Part shown: one piece after another, positions 17,424 through 26,729 of the stretch
Layout of the letters: each line of letters starts with the position of its first letter
Numbering within the stretch: position 1 is the stretch's first letter
From: JBPCQA01 sp050998615
Lineage (GTDB): Bacteria; Actinomycetota; Actinomycetes; Propionibacteriales; Nocardioidaceae
DNA: 64,000 bases
Direction: 5' to 3'
Assembly: GCA_050998615.1 (NCBI GenBank)
Contig: JBPCQA010000033.1
Coordinates: forward strand, 1-64,000
The notes under the pieces: generated by a model
Told to the model about the DNA's origin: nothing
What the model saw: the letters and a program-made list of their open reading frames with translations, nothing else
The model's database searches: none
Translations under genes and position numbers: made by a program

Positions 17424-18950
17424 TCAAGTCGTCAGCTCGCGGACGGTGTCGATGGTGTCGGCTTCGTCGGCGGTCTTGTCATCGCGGTATCGCAAGACGC
17501 GGGCGAATCGCAGCGCAACGCCAGCGGGATAGCGCGTCGAGCGCTGCAACCCGTCGAAGGCGATCTCCACCACCTGCACTGGACGCACCTCGACGACGTA
17601 CGCCGTGCGCGACGTCTCCAGCGCGAGGAAACGCTCGGTCTGCCACGCAAGAATCTCATCGGTCATGCCCTTGAATGTCTTGCCCAGCATGACGAATCCG
17701 CCATTCGCGGGGTCGCGGGCGCCTAGGTGGATGTTCGACAAGGTGCCCCGACGACGGCCGCTGCCCCATTCGACCGCGAGCACGACGAGGTCGAGGGTCT
17801 GGCGTGGTTTCACCTTCACCCAGGCCGCGCCGCGCCGTCCGGCGTCGTACGGCGCCGTGAGCGACTTGACCACGACGCCTTCTTGCCCCGATGCCACCGC
17901 CTCGTCGAAGAAGCGCTGACCGGCGTCGGAATCGGACGTCACGAGACGTGGCACCAGGAACGTCGACGGCACAATGACGTCGAGGTGGGTCAGCCGCTCG
18001 CTCAACGGCAGGTCGAGCAGATCGACGCCATCGACGTGGAGACAGTCGAAAAAGAAGGGTGTGACGGTCGGGCCAGACGGATCCGTGACACCCGCGAGAT
18101 GGCGCGCGGTTCGGGCGGCCGTTTCCTGAAACGCTCGGGGTCGGCCCGTCTCGTCGAGGCTGAGCGCCTCCCCGTCCAAGATGACCTCGCTCGCGGCGAA
18201 CGCGCGAGCGACCGCGACCACCTCTGGAAGCCGGTCGGTAATCTCTTCGAGGCTCCGGGTGAAGACCCGCACCCCGGCGCCATGCCGGTGAACCTGGATG
18301 CGGATGCCGTCGAGCTTGACGTCCAGCGAAACCTCCGCGGCGCCGATCTTGTCGAAGGCAGCTCCCACACTCGGGGCCGAGGAGGCAAGCATCGGCCGCA
18401 CCGGCTGGCCGACGACCAGGCCGAACTCGGCCACCGCTGCCGCCCCTACCGTCAACGCCGCAAGCGCGACTGGCGCGGTGGAACCGCGCAGCATCGCCGC
18501 CCGGCGGATTGATCCCAGTGAAACCCCGGACGCGGCGGCGATCGCATCGAGCATCGCCGCATCCAACGCACCTTGCCGCACGTCCCCGGAGATCAGGCCA
18601 CGCAGGAACCGTTGCTCCGACGCGGTTGCCCGACCGAAGAGCGCAGCAACGGCGGCGGCCCGCCCGGCCGCCGAACCCACGCCGGCCAGCGCTGCGCTCC
18701 GGGCGAACGCCGCGTCGACCTCCACTAGCGTCAACGACGGCGTGTCGGCGGGCTCGGGGAGGGACTGCAACGCCGCCCAGCCCAGGCCGGTCTTGCGTTG
18801 TCGAAGCTCGCCAGACAGGTAAGGCACGACGATCTCGAGGTCGGCGGGGTCCCCTCGCCGCAGCAACTCGGCGATCGCGTCCCGCTTGGCCAGCCGCGAT
18901 CGAGTCGAGGCGACCTGTTGGGACACGACCACCACGTCGGACAAGAGCAT
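17424..18950 (-). CDS. ligB: ATP-dependent DNA ligase, LigB type
   Basis: 508 aa (511 if ATG 18959 is used; neither start has a ribosome site, and MLLSDV at 18950 fits the family opening best). An N-terminal helical DNA-binding domain (about 1-200) leads to the nucleotidyltransferase domain with the adenylated lysine in KLDGIRIQVHR (motif I KxDGxR), EGVVVKSLTAPYDAG (motif IV) and AAWVKVKPR (motif V), then an OB fold. It seals nicks using ATP, a supplementary repair ligase beside the NAD-dependent LigA. It diverges from an alkA-like glycosylase, a repair pairing. Confidence 0.9.
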   Translation of the reverse strand: MLLSDVVVVSQQVASTRSRLAKRDAIAELLRRGDPADLEIVVPYLSGELRQRKTGLGWAALQSLPEPADTPSLTLVEVDAAFARSAALAGVGSAAGRAAAVAALFGRATASEQRFLRGLISGDVRQGALDAAMLDAIAAASGVSLGSIRRAAMLRGSTAPVALAALTVGAAAVAEFGLVVGQPVRPMLASSAPSVGAAFDKIGAAEVSLDVKLDGIRIQVHRHGAGVRVFTRSLEEITDRLPEVVAVARAFAASEVILDGEALSLDETGRPRAFQETAARTARHLAGVTDPSGPTVTPFFFDCLHVDGVDLLDLPLSERLTHLDVIVPSTFLVPRLVTSDSDAGQRFFDEAVASGQEGVVVKSLTAPYDAGRRGAAWVKVKPRQTLDLVVLAVEWGSGRRRGTLSNIHLGARDPANGGFVMLGKTFKGMTDEILAWQTERFLALETSRTAYVVEVRPVQVVEIAFDGLQRSTRYPAGVALRFARVLRYRDDKTADEADTIDTVRELTT

Positions 18951-19012
18951 GGCGACCATGGTGTCAGGCGGCTCGGACCGGTGTCACGAGCACGACAGTC
19001 GCCGGCGTCGCC

Positions 19013-19018
19013 TATCCT
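19013..19018 (+). promoter_or_regulatory. -10 box TATCCT of a probable leaderless promoter
   Basis: TATCCT ends 6 nt before the GTG start at 19025, so transcription would begin at or next to the start codon. This supports GTG 19025 as the start of the glycosylase. Confidence 0.45.
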
Positions 19019-19024
19019 GAGGCG

Positions 19025-19969
19025 GTGCCGAGCGCGGGTCCATCCTTGCGGGTGTGGCATCCGGCGTGGCCGTGTGATCCGTACGACGTCTTGCGACCGC
19101 TGCGGCGCGGCAGTGGCGATCCCACGTTCCAGTGCGACTTACCCAACCGGAACCAGCAGCACGCCACGGTCTGGCGCAGCGCTCAAACCCCACAAGGCTC
19201 GGCCACGTTGCGCATCAGCCCGCGGCCGACGCTCGGCGACATCCAGCTCGAGGCCTGGGGGAGCGGCGCCGACTGGATGCTGACGCAAGCGCCGGCGATG
19301 CTCGGAGCCGACGACGACACAACCGGTTTCGCGCCGCATCACCCCCGCGTCGAGCTGGCGTGGCGAGCCAACCCGCACTGGCGGGTGACGAAGACGGGGC
19401 TCGTCCTGGAGGCGCTGGTGGCTGCGATCTTGGAGCAGAAGGTCACCGGCGACGAGGCCTGGACCGGTTGGCGGCTGATGTTGAGAAGGTTCGGTGACCC
19501 GGCGCCCGGGCCAGGCGCCGTACGGTCAATGCGATGCCTGCCCGAAGCAGCGCGCCTCACGCAAATCCCGTCCTGGGAGTGGCTTCGCTGCCAGGTGGAC
19601 GGGTCGCGGTCCCGCGCGATCGTGACCGCCGCCCGGGTCGCCGCGTCGCTCGAACGGACCGTCAATCTCGCAGCCGAGGACGTCGAACGTCGGCTGCGCT
19701 CGCTGCCCGGGGTCGGGGTCTGGACGGCTGCCGAGGTAAGGCAACGGGCGCACGGTGATGCCGACGCGGTGAGCTTCGCGGACTACCATGTGGCCAAGCA
19801 CGTGGGTTGGGCCCTGACCGGCGTGGAGGTCGACGACGCCGAGCTGCGGGCAATGCTCGAGCCTGACCGGCCACACCGTTATCGGATCCAGCACATCGTG
19901 ACCACTCGGCTGCGGGGCCGTCCACGGCATGGCCCGCGGCTGGCACCACGGCGGCATTTGCCGCGCTGA
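19025..19969 (+). CDS. DNA-3-methyladenine glycosylase II-like (AlkA, HhH-GPD)
   Basis: 314 aa. The N-terminal part resembles the AlkA beta domain; the HhH-GPD region is VLEALVAAILEQKVTGDEA (entry helix), then the hairpin LPGVGVWTAAEV and the catalytic Asp in DADAVSFADYHVAKHVGWAL, aligned with the D-Y segment of AlkA. Such enzymes remove alkylated bases. The frame is open to 18509 but the upstream part is antisense of ligB. Leaderless start (see the -10 box). The substrate range is inferred from the family. Confidence 0.82.
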   Translation: MPSAGPSLRVWHPAWPCDPYDVLRPLRRGSGDPTFQCDLPNRNQQHATVWRSAQTPQGSATLRISPRPTLGDIQLEAWGSGADWMLTQAPAMLGADDDTTGFAPHHPRVELAWRANPHWRVTKTGLVLEALVAAILEQKVTGDEAWTGWRLMLRRFGDPAPGPGAVRSMRCLPEAARLTQIPSWEWLRCQVDGSRSRAIVTAARVAASLERTVNLAAEDVERRLRSLPGVGVWTAAEVRQRAHGDADAVSFADYHVAKHVGWALTGVEVDDAELRAMLEPDRPHRYRIQHIVTTRLRGRPRHGPRLAPRRHLPR

Positions 19970-20314
19970 GTGCCGGGCCGCATTGGCGGTAATTGAGGTG
20001 GCCGTCTTTGCGGCCGTTTCGCCCTCAACGTTGGGCTGGCACACCTGCGCCGGGGGTTGGTGATTTCGAGACGGCCGCTGACGCTGCTCCTCTACCACTG
20101 TGACGGAGACCGCGATGACCGCGCCCAGTCCGTCGTACGCCCGCTGTGATCTGCGTTTCACCGCCTCTGGAGCGACCGTGTCGGGAAGGTGGCAGGCGGA
20201 TCGCACTGTAAGCTTTGCCCGAGCGGGCAGGAAGAATCGGGGGACTGCGCCGGCCGGCCTCGATGCAGTCGTGCTCGTAAGTCAGCCATCAGGGTATGTA
20301 CGAGGAGCAATGAC
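19970..20314. other. Intergenic region with repeats and a promoter for the glycosylation operon
   Basis: No gene seen. Holds degraded copies of the dispersed palindrome (for example TTTCGAGACGGCCG at about 20067 and GCTCCTCTACCACT at 20085-20098). TAAGCT (20209-20214), a plausible -10 box, is followed by the perfect palindrome TGCCCG-AG-CGGGCA (20216-20229), which could be an operator at the transcription start. Confidence 0.4.
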
Positions 20315-21307
20315 GTGGACACTGTGGCACTGTCCGTCGTCGTTCCTTGCTACAACGAAGAAGCAGTGTTGGCTCGCTTGCATGAGGAGCTGTCCGTGGA
20401 GCTCGGCGCTCTCACCGACGATTTCGAGGTGCTGCTGGTTGATGATGGCAGCAAAGACAACACGTTGTCCATGCTCCAGGCGATCTCCAAGCAGGATCCA
20501 CGGTTTCGCTACCTCGCGCTCAGTCGCAACTTCGGCAAGGAGTCCGCAATGTTGGCCGGGCTCAGCCAGTCGCGTGGGGATGCTGTCGCGATTCTCGATG
20601 CCGATCTGCAGCACCCGCCGTCGATGCTGGCGCGCATGTTGCCGCTTCTTGACCAGGGCTTCGACCAGGTGGTCGCCAGAAGGACCCGCACCGGAGATGC
20701 GCGGCTGCGCACGGTGGTTTCCCGGGCCTACTACCGGCTGATCAACCGCCTCATCGAGGTGCGGCTCGAAGACGGAGTCGGCGACTTTCGAGTGCTCACC
20801 CGGCGGGCCGTGCGTGGCCTGCTGTCGCTCGGGGAATACAACCGCTTCTCGAAGGGACTCTTCTCCTGGATCGGCTTCAACACGGCGGTCGTCGACTACG
20901 AGAACGTTGCGCGTGAGGCGGGCGAGACCAAATGGCGCCTGCGCGACCTGATCAACTACGGCATCGACGGTGTTGTCTCGTTCAACAACCGCCCATTGCG
21001 AATGGCGATTCACCTCGGCATGCTGGTGACCTTCCTCGCGATGTTGTACGCCGCGTGGGTGGTCGGCGACGCGATCTTGTACGGCAACAATGTCAGCGGC
21101 TACGTGACAATCATTTGCGCGGTCATGGGCTTCGGCGGAGTACAGCTGATCCTGCTCGGCGTGATCGGCGAATACCTGGGCCGGATCTACTACGAGACGA
21201 AGCGACGGCCGCACTTCCTGGTCAAGGAGGCAAGCGGGCCGCAAGAAGTGCCCGTCACTGTGGCGCTGGGGCGGCGACACGACGAACAGGACAACGTCGG
21301 AGCCTGA
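20315..21307 (+). CDS. GtrB/DPM1-like polyprenyl-phosphate glycosyltransferase (GT2)
   Basis: 330 aa. GT2 catalytic domain: LSVVVPCYNEEAVL at the N-terminus, VDDGSKDNT, and the metal-binding DADLQHPP; then two membrane helices near residues 230-300, the GtrB/CsbB layout. It loads a sugar from a nucleotide-sugar onto undecaprenyl (decaprenyl) phosphate on the inner leaflet. GTG at 20315 has GGAG 7 nt upstream. It ends in TGATG overlap with the GtrA gene and heads a three-gene glycosylation operon. Confidence 0.88.
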   Translation: MDTVALSVVVPCYNEEAVLARLHEELSVELGALTDDFEVLLVDDGSKDNTLSMLQAISKQDPRFRYLALSRNFGKESAMLAGLSQSRGDAVAILDADLQHPPSMLARMLPLLDQGFDQVVARRTRTGDARLRTVVSRAYYRLINRLIEVRLEDGVGDFRVLTRRAVRGLLSLGEYNRFSKGLFSWIGFNTAVVDYENVAREAGETKWRLRDLINYGIDGVVSFNNRPLRMAIHLGMLVTFLAMLYAAWVVGDAILYGNNVSGYVTIICAVMGFGGVQLILLGVIGEYLGRIYYETKRRPHFLVKEASGPQEVPVTVALGRRHDEQDNVGA

Positions 21308-21720
21308 TGAACCTTCCTAGAGTCCTGCGCTTCGCGGGCGTGGGCGTAGTCAACACCGGCGTCTACTACTGCCTCTACCTGATTTTCCAGATGTTCTGGC
21401 CCTACCTCGTGGCCCACGTCTGCGCGTTCACCCTCGCGATGATCGGTTCGTACTTCTTGAACTGCTTCGTGACGTTCCACCGCCGACCGACGTGGCGGAC
21501 GTTCGCGTTGTTTCCGCTTTCCAACCTCGCCAACTTCGTCATCACCACGGTGGGGCTGCGGCTGCTGGTGGGCACCTTGGGAGTCGATGAACGGATCGCC
21601 CCGATACCGGTTGCCCTGATTGCGATCCCGATCACTTACGTCGTGGCGCATACCGTCATGCTCGGCCGACTGAGCCAGCCAACTCCCCAAGAGAAGGCGC
21701 CCAGTGACGCTCGTTCGTGA
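21307..21720 (+). CDS. GtrA-family membrane protein (putative lipid-linked sugar flippase)
   Basis: 137 aa with four membrane helices and the GtrA fold (RFAGVGVVNTGVYYCLYL; AFTLAMIGSYFLNCFVTF). GtrA proteins are thought to move polyprenyl-phosphate-sugar across the membrane. It overlaps GtrB by one base and the YfhO-like gene by 17 nt, so all three are translated together. Confidence 0.85.
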   Translation: MNLPRVLRFAGVGVVNTGVYYCLYLIFQMFWPYLVAHVCAFTLAMIGSYFLNCFVTFHRRPTWRTFALFPLSNLANFVITTVGLRLLVGTLGVDERIAPIPVALIAIPITYVVAHTVMLGRLSQPTPQEKAPSDARS

Positions 21721-24091
21721 CCGAGACACCGAGCTAGCGGACAGCCCGCAAGAGCCCGACCGGCTGTTGGCGAAGCTTGGCTGGCCGATCCTGGTCTGCG
21801 TCCTGACCGCAGTGTTGGCGGCCTTAGTGCCGGTGGTGGGCGGCAACCTGTTCTACCTGCGCGGAGACAGCTTCGGCCAGTTCCTGCCGACGTACTATCA
21901 CCTCGGCATGATGGTCCGCGGTGGACACTGGCCGCCGGCGATGGACCCGGCCACGTGGACCGGAGGCGACTATGCCGCCGAGGGATTGTTCGGCATTTAC
22001 AACCCGATCAACACTCTCAACTGGGTGATGGTCTCGTTGTTGCCCGACCTCGCGGTGGCAGCGTTGCTCCTCAAGGCGGAGTTCCTCGTGCTCCTTGCCC
22101 TCGGCACTTACCTCGTGGCCCGGGAGTACGGCGCGGCGCGGTGGGCCTCGTCCGTAGTCGCTGTCTCGGTCCCGTTCGCGGGTTACACGTTGTATTGGGA
22201 CACCAGCTCGTGGCTGTCCGGGCTGATCGCCTTCTCCTACGTTCCCTGGGTCTGGTGGTCGCTTCGCCGGGCCGCGAATCGTCGCCTCAGCCCGGTCATC
22301 GCGTTCCTGATCGGCGCGCTTGCCATCACCCAAGGCAACCCCTACGGCGTCTTGGGTGTCGCTGTTGTCGGCGTCGCCTTGGTGGTGGAGCTGGCCTTGC
22401 AACGCAAGTGGAAGGTGCTGATCCGCCTGTTGATGATCGGCGGATGCGTCGCCATCGTCATCCCGCTGGTGTTCCTGCCGTTGATCGATGGGCTGCCGCT
22501 GACCCACCGTGACCGCGTCTCGGCGTTCAGCAACGACGGTTTCATGCGGCCGAGCCTGGGCGATTTCTTCAATCTCAGCTCACCCACCTTCTTGCCGAAC
22601 GTCCGCACGTTCATCAACCCGATGATGACCCCGGCCGCCTATTTCGCCTGGTACGTCGTGCCGCTACTGCCGTGGCTCCGTTGGCGGCGGCTGCGGGGTG
22701 TCAGGCTCCGGTTGAGCGCACTCACCGGGATCGCGGTGTTCTTTACGCTTTACGTGCTGCTGACGCTCAGTCCATCGCGGATGTGGTTGTTCCGCTGGCC
22801 GTTGCGGCTGATCGAGTATGCCTACCTCGGGCTCGCGATCGCATTCGCGATCTGGCTGAGCCAAGGCCTTCAGCGCGACCACCCGGTGCGCAGAGCAGCG
22901 GCCACCACAGCATTAGTCCTGTTTTTCGCGTGGATCACGCTGTCCCAGGACCCGCAGCGATGGCTGTCCACTGTGGTCGCGATGGCTGTGGTCTTGGGGC
23001 TTACCGCGCTGGTCGTGGTGGTGGCGACGAGAGTCGGCGCCTGGAAGGCAACGGCGTCGGTGACGGCGATGGCGCTCGCCTTGCAACTAGGCACGGTTGT
23101 CGTTCTGGCCCTGCAGGTGCATGTCTACTCGGTGAACGCCAGCGCAGGTCAGTGGGGGTTCCCCACGTCGGTGAGCGGGCTGCAGCACCGTTTCGGCGAC
23201 CGGTTCACCGGGACGACCGTCCAGGTCGCCGGCCTCAACGGGCAGCGCAGGAACGGCGGGGCGAACCTTTCGCGGTTGTGGGTTGACTTCTTGCTGGGAA
23301 GCATGTACCCCGTGGCCGGCGTGAGCGCGGTGAACATGTATTCCGGCATGGGCTACGACGCCTTCACCAAGAAGCTCTGCCTTACCTACAACGGAACCGC
23401 CCATGCCTGCACGTACACCCACTTGTGGAAACCACTGAAGTCGGGCGGCCCGCCCCTTGCCGACCTGATGAAGGTCCAGACGGTCGTCATACAGAACGCC
23501 CTGGTGCCCACGCCACGCATTCCCGCCGGTTGGCGGGTGATCGATGCTGACACGGCGGCGACCGTCATCGGTCGCAAGTCAGCGGTGTCCTGGCCACATG
23601 GACGGCTCAGCCACGTTACGAGCGGTGTCCAGGCCAGCGGCGACCGTTCAACGATGACGAACGAGACGGTCCAGGTGACAACCTCGCCCGGGGGCGCCGG
23701 GACCTTGACGTTTGCCCGGCTCGCGTGGCCTGGCTACTCCGCCTCGATCGATGGCAAGTCGGTGGCCATCAAACCGGACGCCGTCGGCCTGGTGACCGTC
23801 GATGTCCCCGGTGGGGTCACCGGGACACTACAGCTGCATTACCGTCCCCCCGGTCAGGTGGTGGGGTTGGCGCTGTTGCTTGTCGGGCTGCTGATCACCG
23901 GCGGGCTGAGCGTTTTCGACGTACGTCGACGTCGTCGCGACCGGGCTCGGACAGTCGCGAAGTCGGCGGATTCACGGCCTCCCGAGCTCGATAATCGCAC
24001 CCCCGTCACAGTCGCGCACGATCGCCGGACGGACACCTCCGGGGCCTCCCGCAGAGGCGATGAGCCGGCCCCGCAGGGCGGGAGCGGCTAG
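21704..24091 (+). CDS. YfhO-like polytopic glycosyltransferase (GT-C type)
   Basis: 795 aa, about 12 to 13 membrane helices plus a large extracytoplasmic region (about residues 470-720) and one last helix. The early outer loop RGDSFGQFLPTYYHL with acidic residues and YNPINTLNW match the YfhO family, which uses a polyprenyl-phosphate-sugar outside the membrane. In Bacillus subtilis CsbB-GtcA-YfhO is a three-part glycosylation system; the gene order here (GtrB, GtrA, YfhO) is the same. The acceptor, whether wall polymer, lipoglycan or protein, is unknown. GTG start inside the end of gtrA. Confidence 0.8.
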   Translation: MTLVRDRDTELADSPQEPDRLLAKLGWPILVCVLTAVLAALVPVVGGNLFYLRGDSFGQFLPTYYHLGMMVRGGHWPPAMDPATWTGGDYAAEGLFGIYNPINTLNWVMVSLLPDLAVAALLLKAEFLVLLALGTYLVAREYGAARWASSVVAVSVPFAGYTLYWDTSSWLSGLIAFSYVPWVWWSLRRAANRRLSPVIAFLIGALAITQGNPYGVLGVAVVGVALVVELALQRKWKVLIRLLMIGGCVAIVIPLVFLPLIDGLPLTHRDRVSAFSNDGFMRPSLGDFFNLSSPTFLPNVRTFINPMMTPAAYFAWYVVPLLPWLRWRRLRGVRLRLSALTGIAVFFTLYVLLTLSPSRMWLFRWPLRLIEYAYLGLAIAFAIWLSQGLQRDHPVRRAAATTALVLFFAWITLSQDPQRWLSTVVAMAVVLGLTALVVVVATRVGAWKATASVTAMALALQLGTVVVLALQVHVYSVNASAGQWGFPTSVSGLQHRFGDRFTGTTVQVAGLNGQRRNGGANLSRLWVDFLLGSMYPVAGVSAVNMYSGMGYDAFTKKLCLTYNGTAHACTYTHLWKPLKSGGPPLADLMKVQTVVIQNALVPTPRIPAGWRVIDADTAATVIGRKSAVSWPHGRLSHVTSGVQASGDRSTMTNETVQVTTSPGGAGTLTFARLAWPGYSASIDGKSVAIKPDAVGLVTVDVPGGVTGTLQLHYRPPGQVVGLALLLVGLLITGGLSVFDVRRRRRDRARTVAKSADSRPPELDNRTPVTVAHDRRTDTSGASRRGDEPAPQGGSG

Positions 24092-24107
24092 AGCCCCGCG
24101 CAGACCC

Positions 24108-24123
24108 GGAGCCATCGGGCTCC
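24108..24123. terminator. Hairpin between the glycosylation operon and uvrB
   Basis: GGAGCC-ATCG-GGCTCC is a perfect six-base stem, 16 nt after the YfhO-like stop. No U-run follows, so it is only a weak terminator candidate. Confidence 0.4.
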
Positions 24124-24151
24124 GACCCGAAAGATTGTCGGTGCCAGCCCG

Positions 24152-24157
24152 TAGGCT
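24152..24157 (+). promoter_or_regulatory. -10 box TAGGCT, probable leaderless uvrB promoter
   Basis: TAGGCT ends 7 nt before the uvrB ATG at 24165, and no ribosome site precedes that ATG. Confidence 0.45.
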
Positions 24158-24164
24158 CGTCATC

Positions 24165-26267
24165 ATGAGGCCTGTTACCGATCTTGAGCGCACCGTGGCC
24201 CCGTTCCGGGTGATCTCCGACTACTCCCCATCAGGTGATCAGCCGGCCGCCATCGACGAGCTGGAGCGCCGCGTCGAGGCGGGGGTTGAGGACATGGTGC
24301 TGCTGGGTGCCACCGGCACCGGCAAGACCGCGACCATCGCCTGGCTGGTCGAGCGGGTGCAGCGCCCGACGCTGGTCATGTTGCCCAACAAGACGTTGGC
24401 CGCCCAGTTCGCCAACGAGCTGCGCGAGCTCTTCCCCGACAATGCGGTCGAATACTTCGTCTCTTACTACGACTACTACCAGCCCGAGGCGTACGTCCCG
24501 CAGACCGACACCTACATCGAGAAGGACTCCTCGATCAACGAGGAGGTCGAGCGGCTTCGGCACTCGGCGACCAACTCGCTGCTGACGCGTCGCGACGTCA
24601 TCGTGGTGTCCACGGTGTCGTGCATCTACGGTCTTGGCACCCCCCAGGAGTACGTCGACCGGATGATCGCGCTGAAGGTCGGGATGGAGATCGACCGCGA
24701 CTCGCTGTTGCGTCAGCTGGTCGGCATCCAATACGCCCGCAACGACTTGGCGTTCAGTCGCGGCACGTTCCGGGTTCGCGGCGACACGCTCGAGGTGTTC
24801 CCGGTTTACGAAGTGCTGGCGATCCGGGTCGAGTTCTTCGGCGACGAGATCGAGCGGCTCATGACGCTGCATCCGGTGACCGGCGAGGTGGTCACCGAGG
24901 ACAAGATGCTGCACATCTTTCCCGCCAGTCATTACGTCGCCGGACCGGAGCGGATGGAGCGAGCGATCGCCGGCATCGAAGCCGAGCTGGAGACCCGGCT
25001 CGCCGAGCTCGAGCGGGCCGGCCAGTTGTTGGAGGCGCAACGGTTGCGGATGCGCACGACGTACGACGTCGAGATGATGCGGCAGGTCGGCACGTGCTCG
25101 GGCATCGAAAACTACTCACGCCACATCGACGGGCGTGGACCCGGCACCGCCCCCAACTGCCTGCTCGACTACTTTGCCGAAGACTTCATGCTGGTCATCG
25201 ACGAGTCACATGTGACCGTGCCCCAGATCGGCGGCATGTACGAGGGTGACATGTCCCGCAAGCGCACGCTGGTCGAGCACGGGTTCCGGCTGCCGAGCGC
25301 GATGGACAACCGGCCGTTGCGCTGGGAGGAGTTCCTCGACCGGATCGGCCAGACCGTCTACCTGTCCGCGACGCCCGGCTCCTATGAGCTGTCCCGGGTC
25401 GACAGCACCGTGGAGCAGATCATCCGGCCCACCGGGCTCGTCGACCCCGAGGTTGTCGTCAAGTCGACCAAGGGTCAAATCGACGACCTGATCGGGCAGA
25501 TCAACTCCCGCGCCGAGCGCAGCGAGCGGGTGCTCGTGACGACGCTTACCAAGAAGATGTCAGAGGATCTCACCGACTACCTTCTCGAGAACGGCATCCG
25601 CACCCGCTACCTCCACAGCGAGGTCGACACGCTGCGCCGCATCGAGTTGCTCCGGGAGCTTCGGCTGGGACAGTACGACGTGCTGGTCGGCATCAACTTG
25701 TTGCGTGAGGGCCTCGACCTGCCGGAGGTCTCCCTGGTGGCGATCCTGGACGCCGACAAGGAGGGGTTCTTGCGGTCGGGCACATCGTTGATCCAGACCA
25801 TCGGGCGTGCCGCGCGGAACGTGTCGGGCCAGGTGATCATGTACGCCGACCGGATCACGGACTCGATGGCCAAGGCGATCGACGAGACAAACCGCCGCCG
25901 CGCCAAGCAGGTCTCCTACAACCGGGCTCTCGGAGTCGACCCCCAGCCGTTGCGCAAGAAGATCGCCGACATCACCGACATGTTGGCCCGAGAAGATGCC
26001 GACACTGCCGAGTTGCTGGGCGGCGGAGGTCGACAACAGTCTCGTGGCAAGTCACCGGTGCCCGGGTTGTCGAGCAAGGCGGCCGGCCAGTACGCGCGCG
26101 GTCTGGCCGGGTTGCCGTCGCGTGACCTGGCCGACCTGGTCCAGCAGCTCACCGACCAGATGCACGCCGCGGCAGCGGAGTTGCAGTTCGAGGTGGCGGC
26201 CCGGCTGCGCGACGAGATCGGGGAGCTCAAGAAGGAGTTGCGGCAAATGGTCGAAGCCGGCGCATAG
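24165..26267 (+). CDS. uvrB: Excinuclease ABC subunit B
   Basis: 700 aa, full UvrB length. Walker A GATGTGKTATIAW near residue 45; beta-hairpin region YYDYYQPEAYVP; helicase motifs including VIDESHVTVPQIGGMYEGD, YLSATPG, and QTIGRAARN; C-terminal UVR domain (FEVAARLRDEIGELKKEL) that meets UvrC. UvrB verifies damage passed by UvrA and forms the pre-incision complex. The frame runs upstream to 24060 but conservation begins at ATG 24165, which lies 7 nt after a TAGGCT box (likely leaderless). uvrA and uvrC lie separately, 25 and 29 kb further on. Confidence 0.95.
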   Translation: MRPVTDLERTVAPFRVISDYSPSGDQPAAIDELERRVEAGVEDMVLLGATGTGKTATIAWLVERVQRPTLVMLPNKTLAAQFANELRELFPDNAVEYFVSYYDYYQPEAYVPQTDTYIEKDSSINEEVERLRHSATNSLLTRRDVIVVSTVSCIYGLGTPQEYVDRMIALKVGMEIDRDSLLRQLVGIQYARNDLAFSRGTFRVRGDTLEVFPVYEVLAIRVEFFGDEIERLMTLHPVTGEVVTEDKMLHIFPASHYVAGPERMERAIAGIEAELETRLAELERAGQLLEAQRLRMRTTYDVEMMRQVGTCSGIENYSRHIDGRGPGTAPNCLLDYFAEDFMLVIDESHVTVPQIGGMYEGDMSRKRTLVEHGFRLPSAMDNRPLRWEEFLDRIGQTVYLSATPGSYELSRVDSTVEQIIRPTGLVDPEVVVKSTKGQIDDLIGQINSRAERSERVLVTTLTKKMSEDLTDYLLENGIRTRYLHSEVDTLRRIELLRELRLGQYDVLVGINLLREGLDLPEVSLVAILDADKEGFLRSGTSLIQTIGRAARNVSGQVIMYADRITDSMAKAIDETNRRRAKQVSYNRALGVDPQPLRKKIADITDMLAREDADTAELLGGGGRQQSRGKSPVPGLSSKAAGQYARGLAGLPSRDLADLVQQLTDQMHAAAAELQFEVAARLRDEIGELKKELRQMVEAGA

Positions 26268-26366
26268 AAGCGGGGCTTGAGCCGACTTGTCCGAACGTGT
26301 GCGGGTCAGTGCCCACCGCGGGTCAGGGCCCTCGCAGAGTCGGACAGGTCGGCAAAGAGGAGTGAC

Positions 26367-26729
26367 ATGACACCCGATGAGTTGTTGAGGTATTGCCTGG
26401 CCAAGCCGGGTGCCTGGCGCGACGAGCCGTGGGAGGACGATGCGGTGGTGAAGGTGGCCGACAAGATCTTCGCGTTCCTTGGCCCGGCCGGTGCCGGTGC
26501 CGGTGCCTCGGTCGGCGTCAAGTGCGGGGTCAACCGTGACGAGGCCGACGAGTGGCTGTTGCGCTTTCCAGACGACGCCCACGTGATGCCATACATCGGC
26601 AGGTCCGGCTGGAATACCCTCGACATCGGGGGTGGCATTCCCGACGACGAGATACGCGAAGCGGTCGACGCCTCCTATGACACCGTGGTGTCCAAACTGC
26701 CCAAGAAGCGCAGACCGGAAGGAGCCTGA
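26367..26729 (+). CDS. MmcQ/YjbR family protein
   Basis: 120 aa. The fold is shown by LLRYCLAKPGAWRDEPWEDDAVVKV, KIFAFLG, VGVKCG and MPYIGRSGWNTLDI, the pattern of MmcQ/YjbR (CyaY-like) proteins whose biochemical role is uncertain. ATG at 26367 has AGAGGAG just upstream. Overlaps the next gene by TGATG. Confidence 0.8.
   Translation: MTPDELLRYCLAKPGAWRDEPWEDDAVVKVADKIFAFLGPAGAGAGASVGVKCGVNRDEADEWLLRFPDDAHVMPYIGRSGWNTLDIGGGIPDDEIREAVDASYDTVVSKLPKKRRPEGA

Noticed and set aside
18509..19024. Longer start for the AlkA-like glycosylase
   Set aside because: The upstream 172 codons are antisense of the ligB N-terminus; a -10 box 6 nt before GTG 19025 supports the short form.
21824..22507. Minus-strand open frame (227 codons) inside the YfhO-like gene
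   Set aside because: Antisense shadow in high-GC DNA; charged low-complexity translation with no motif.
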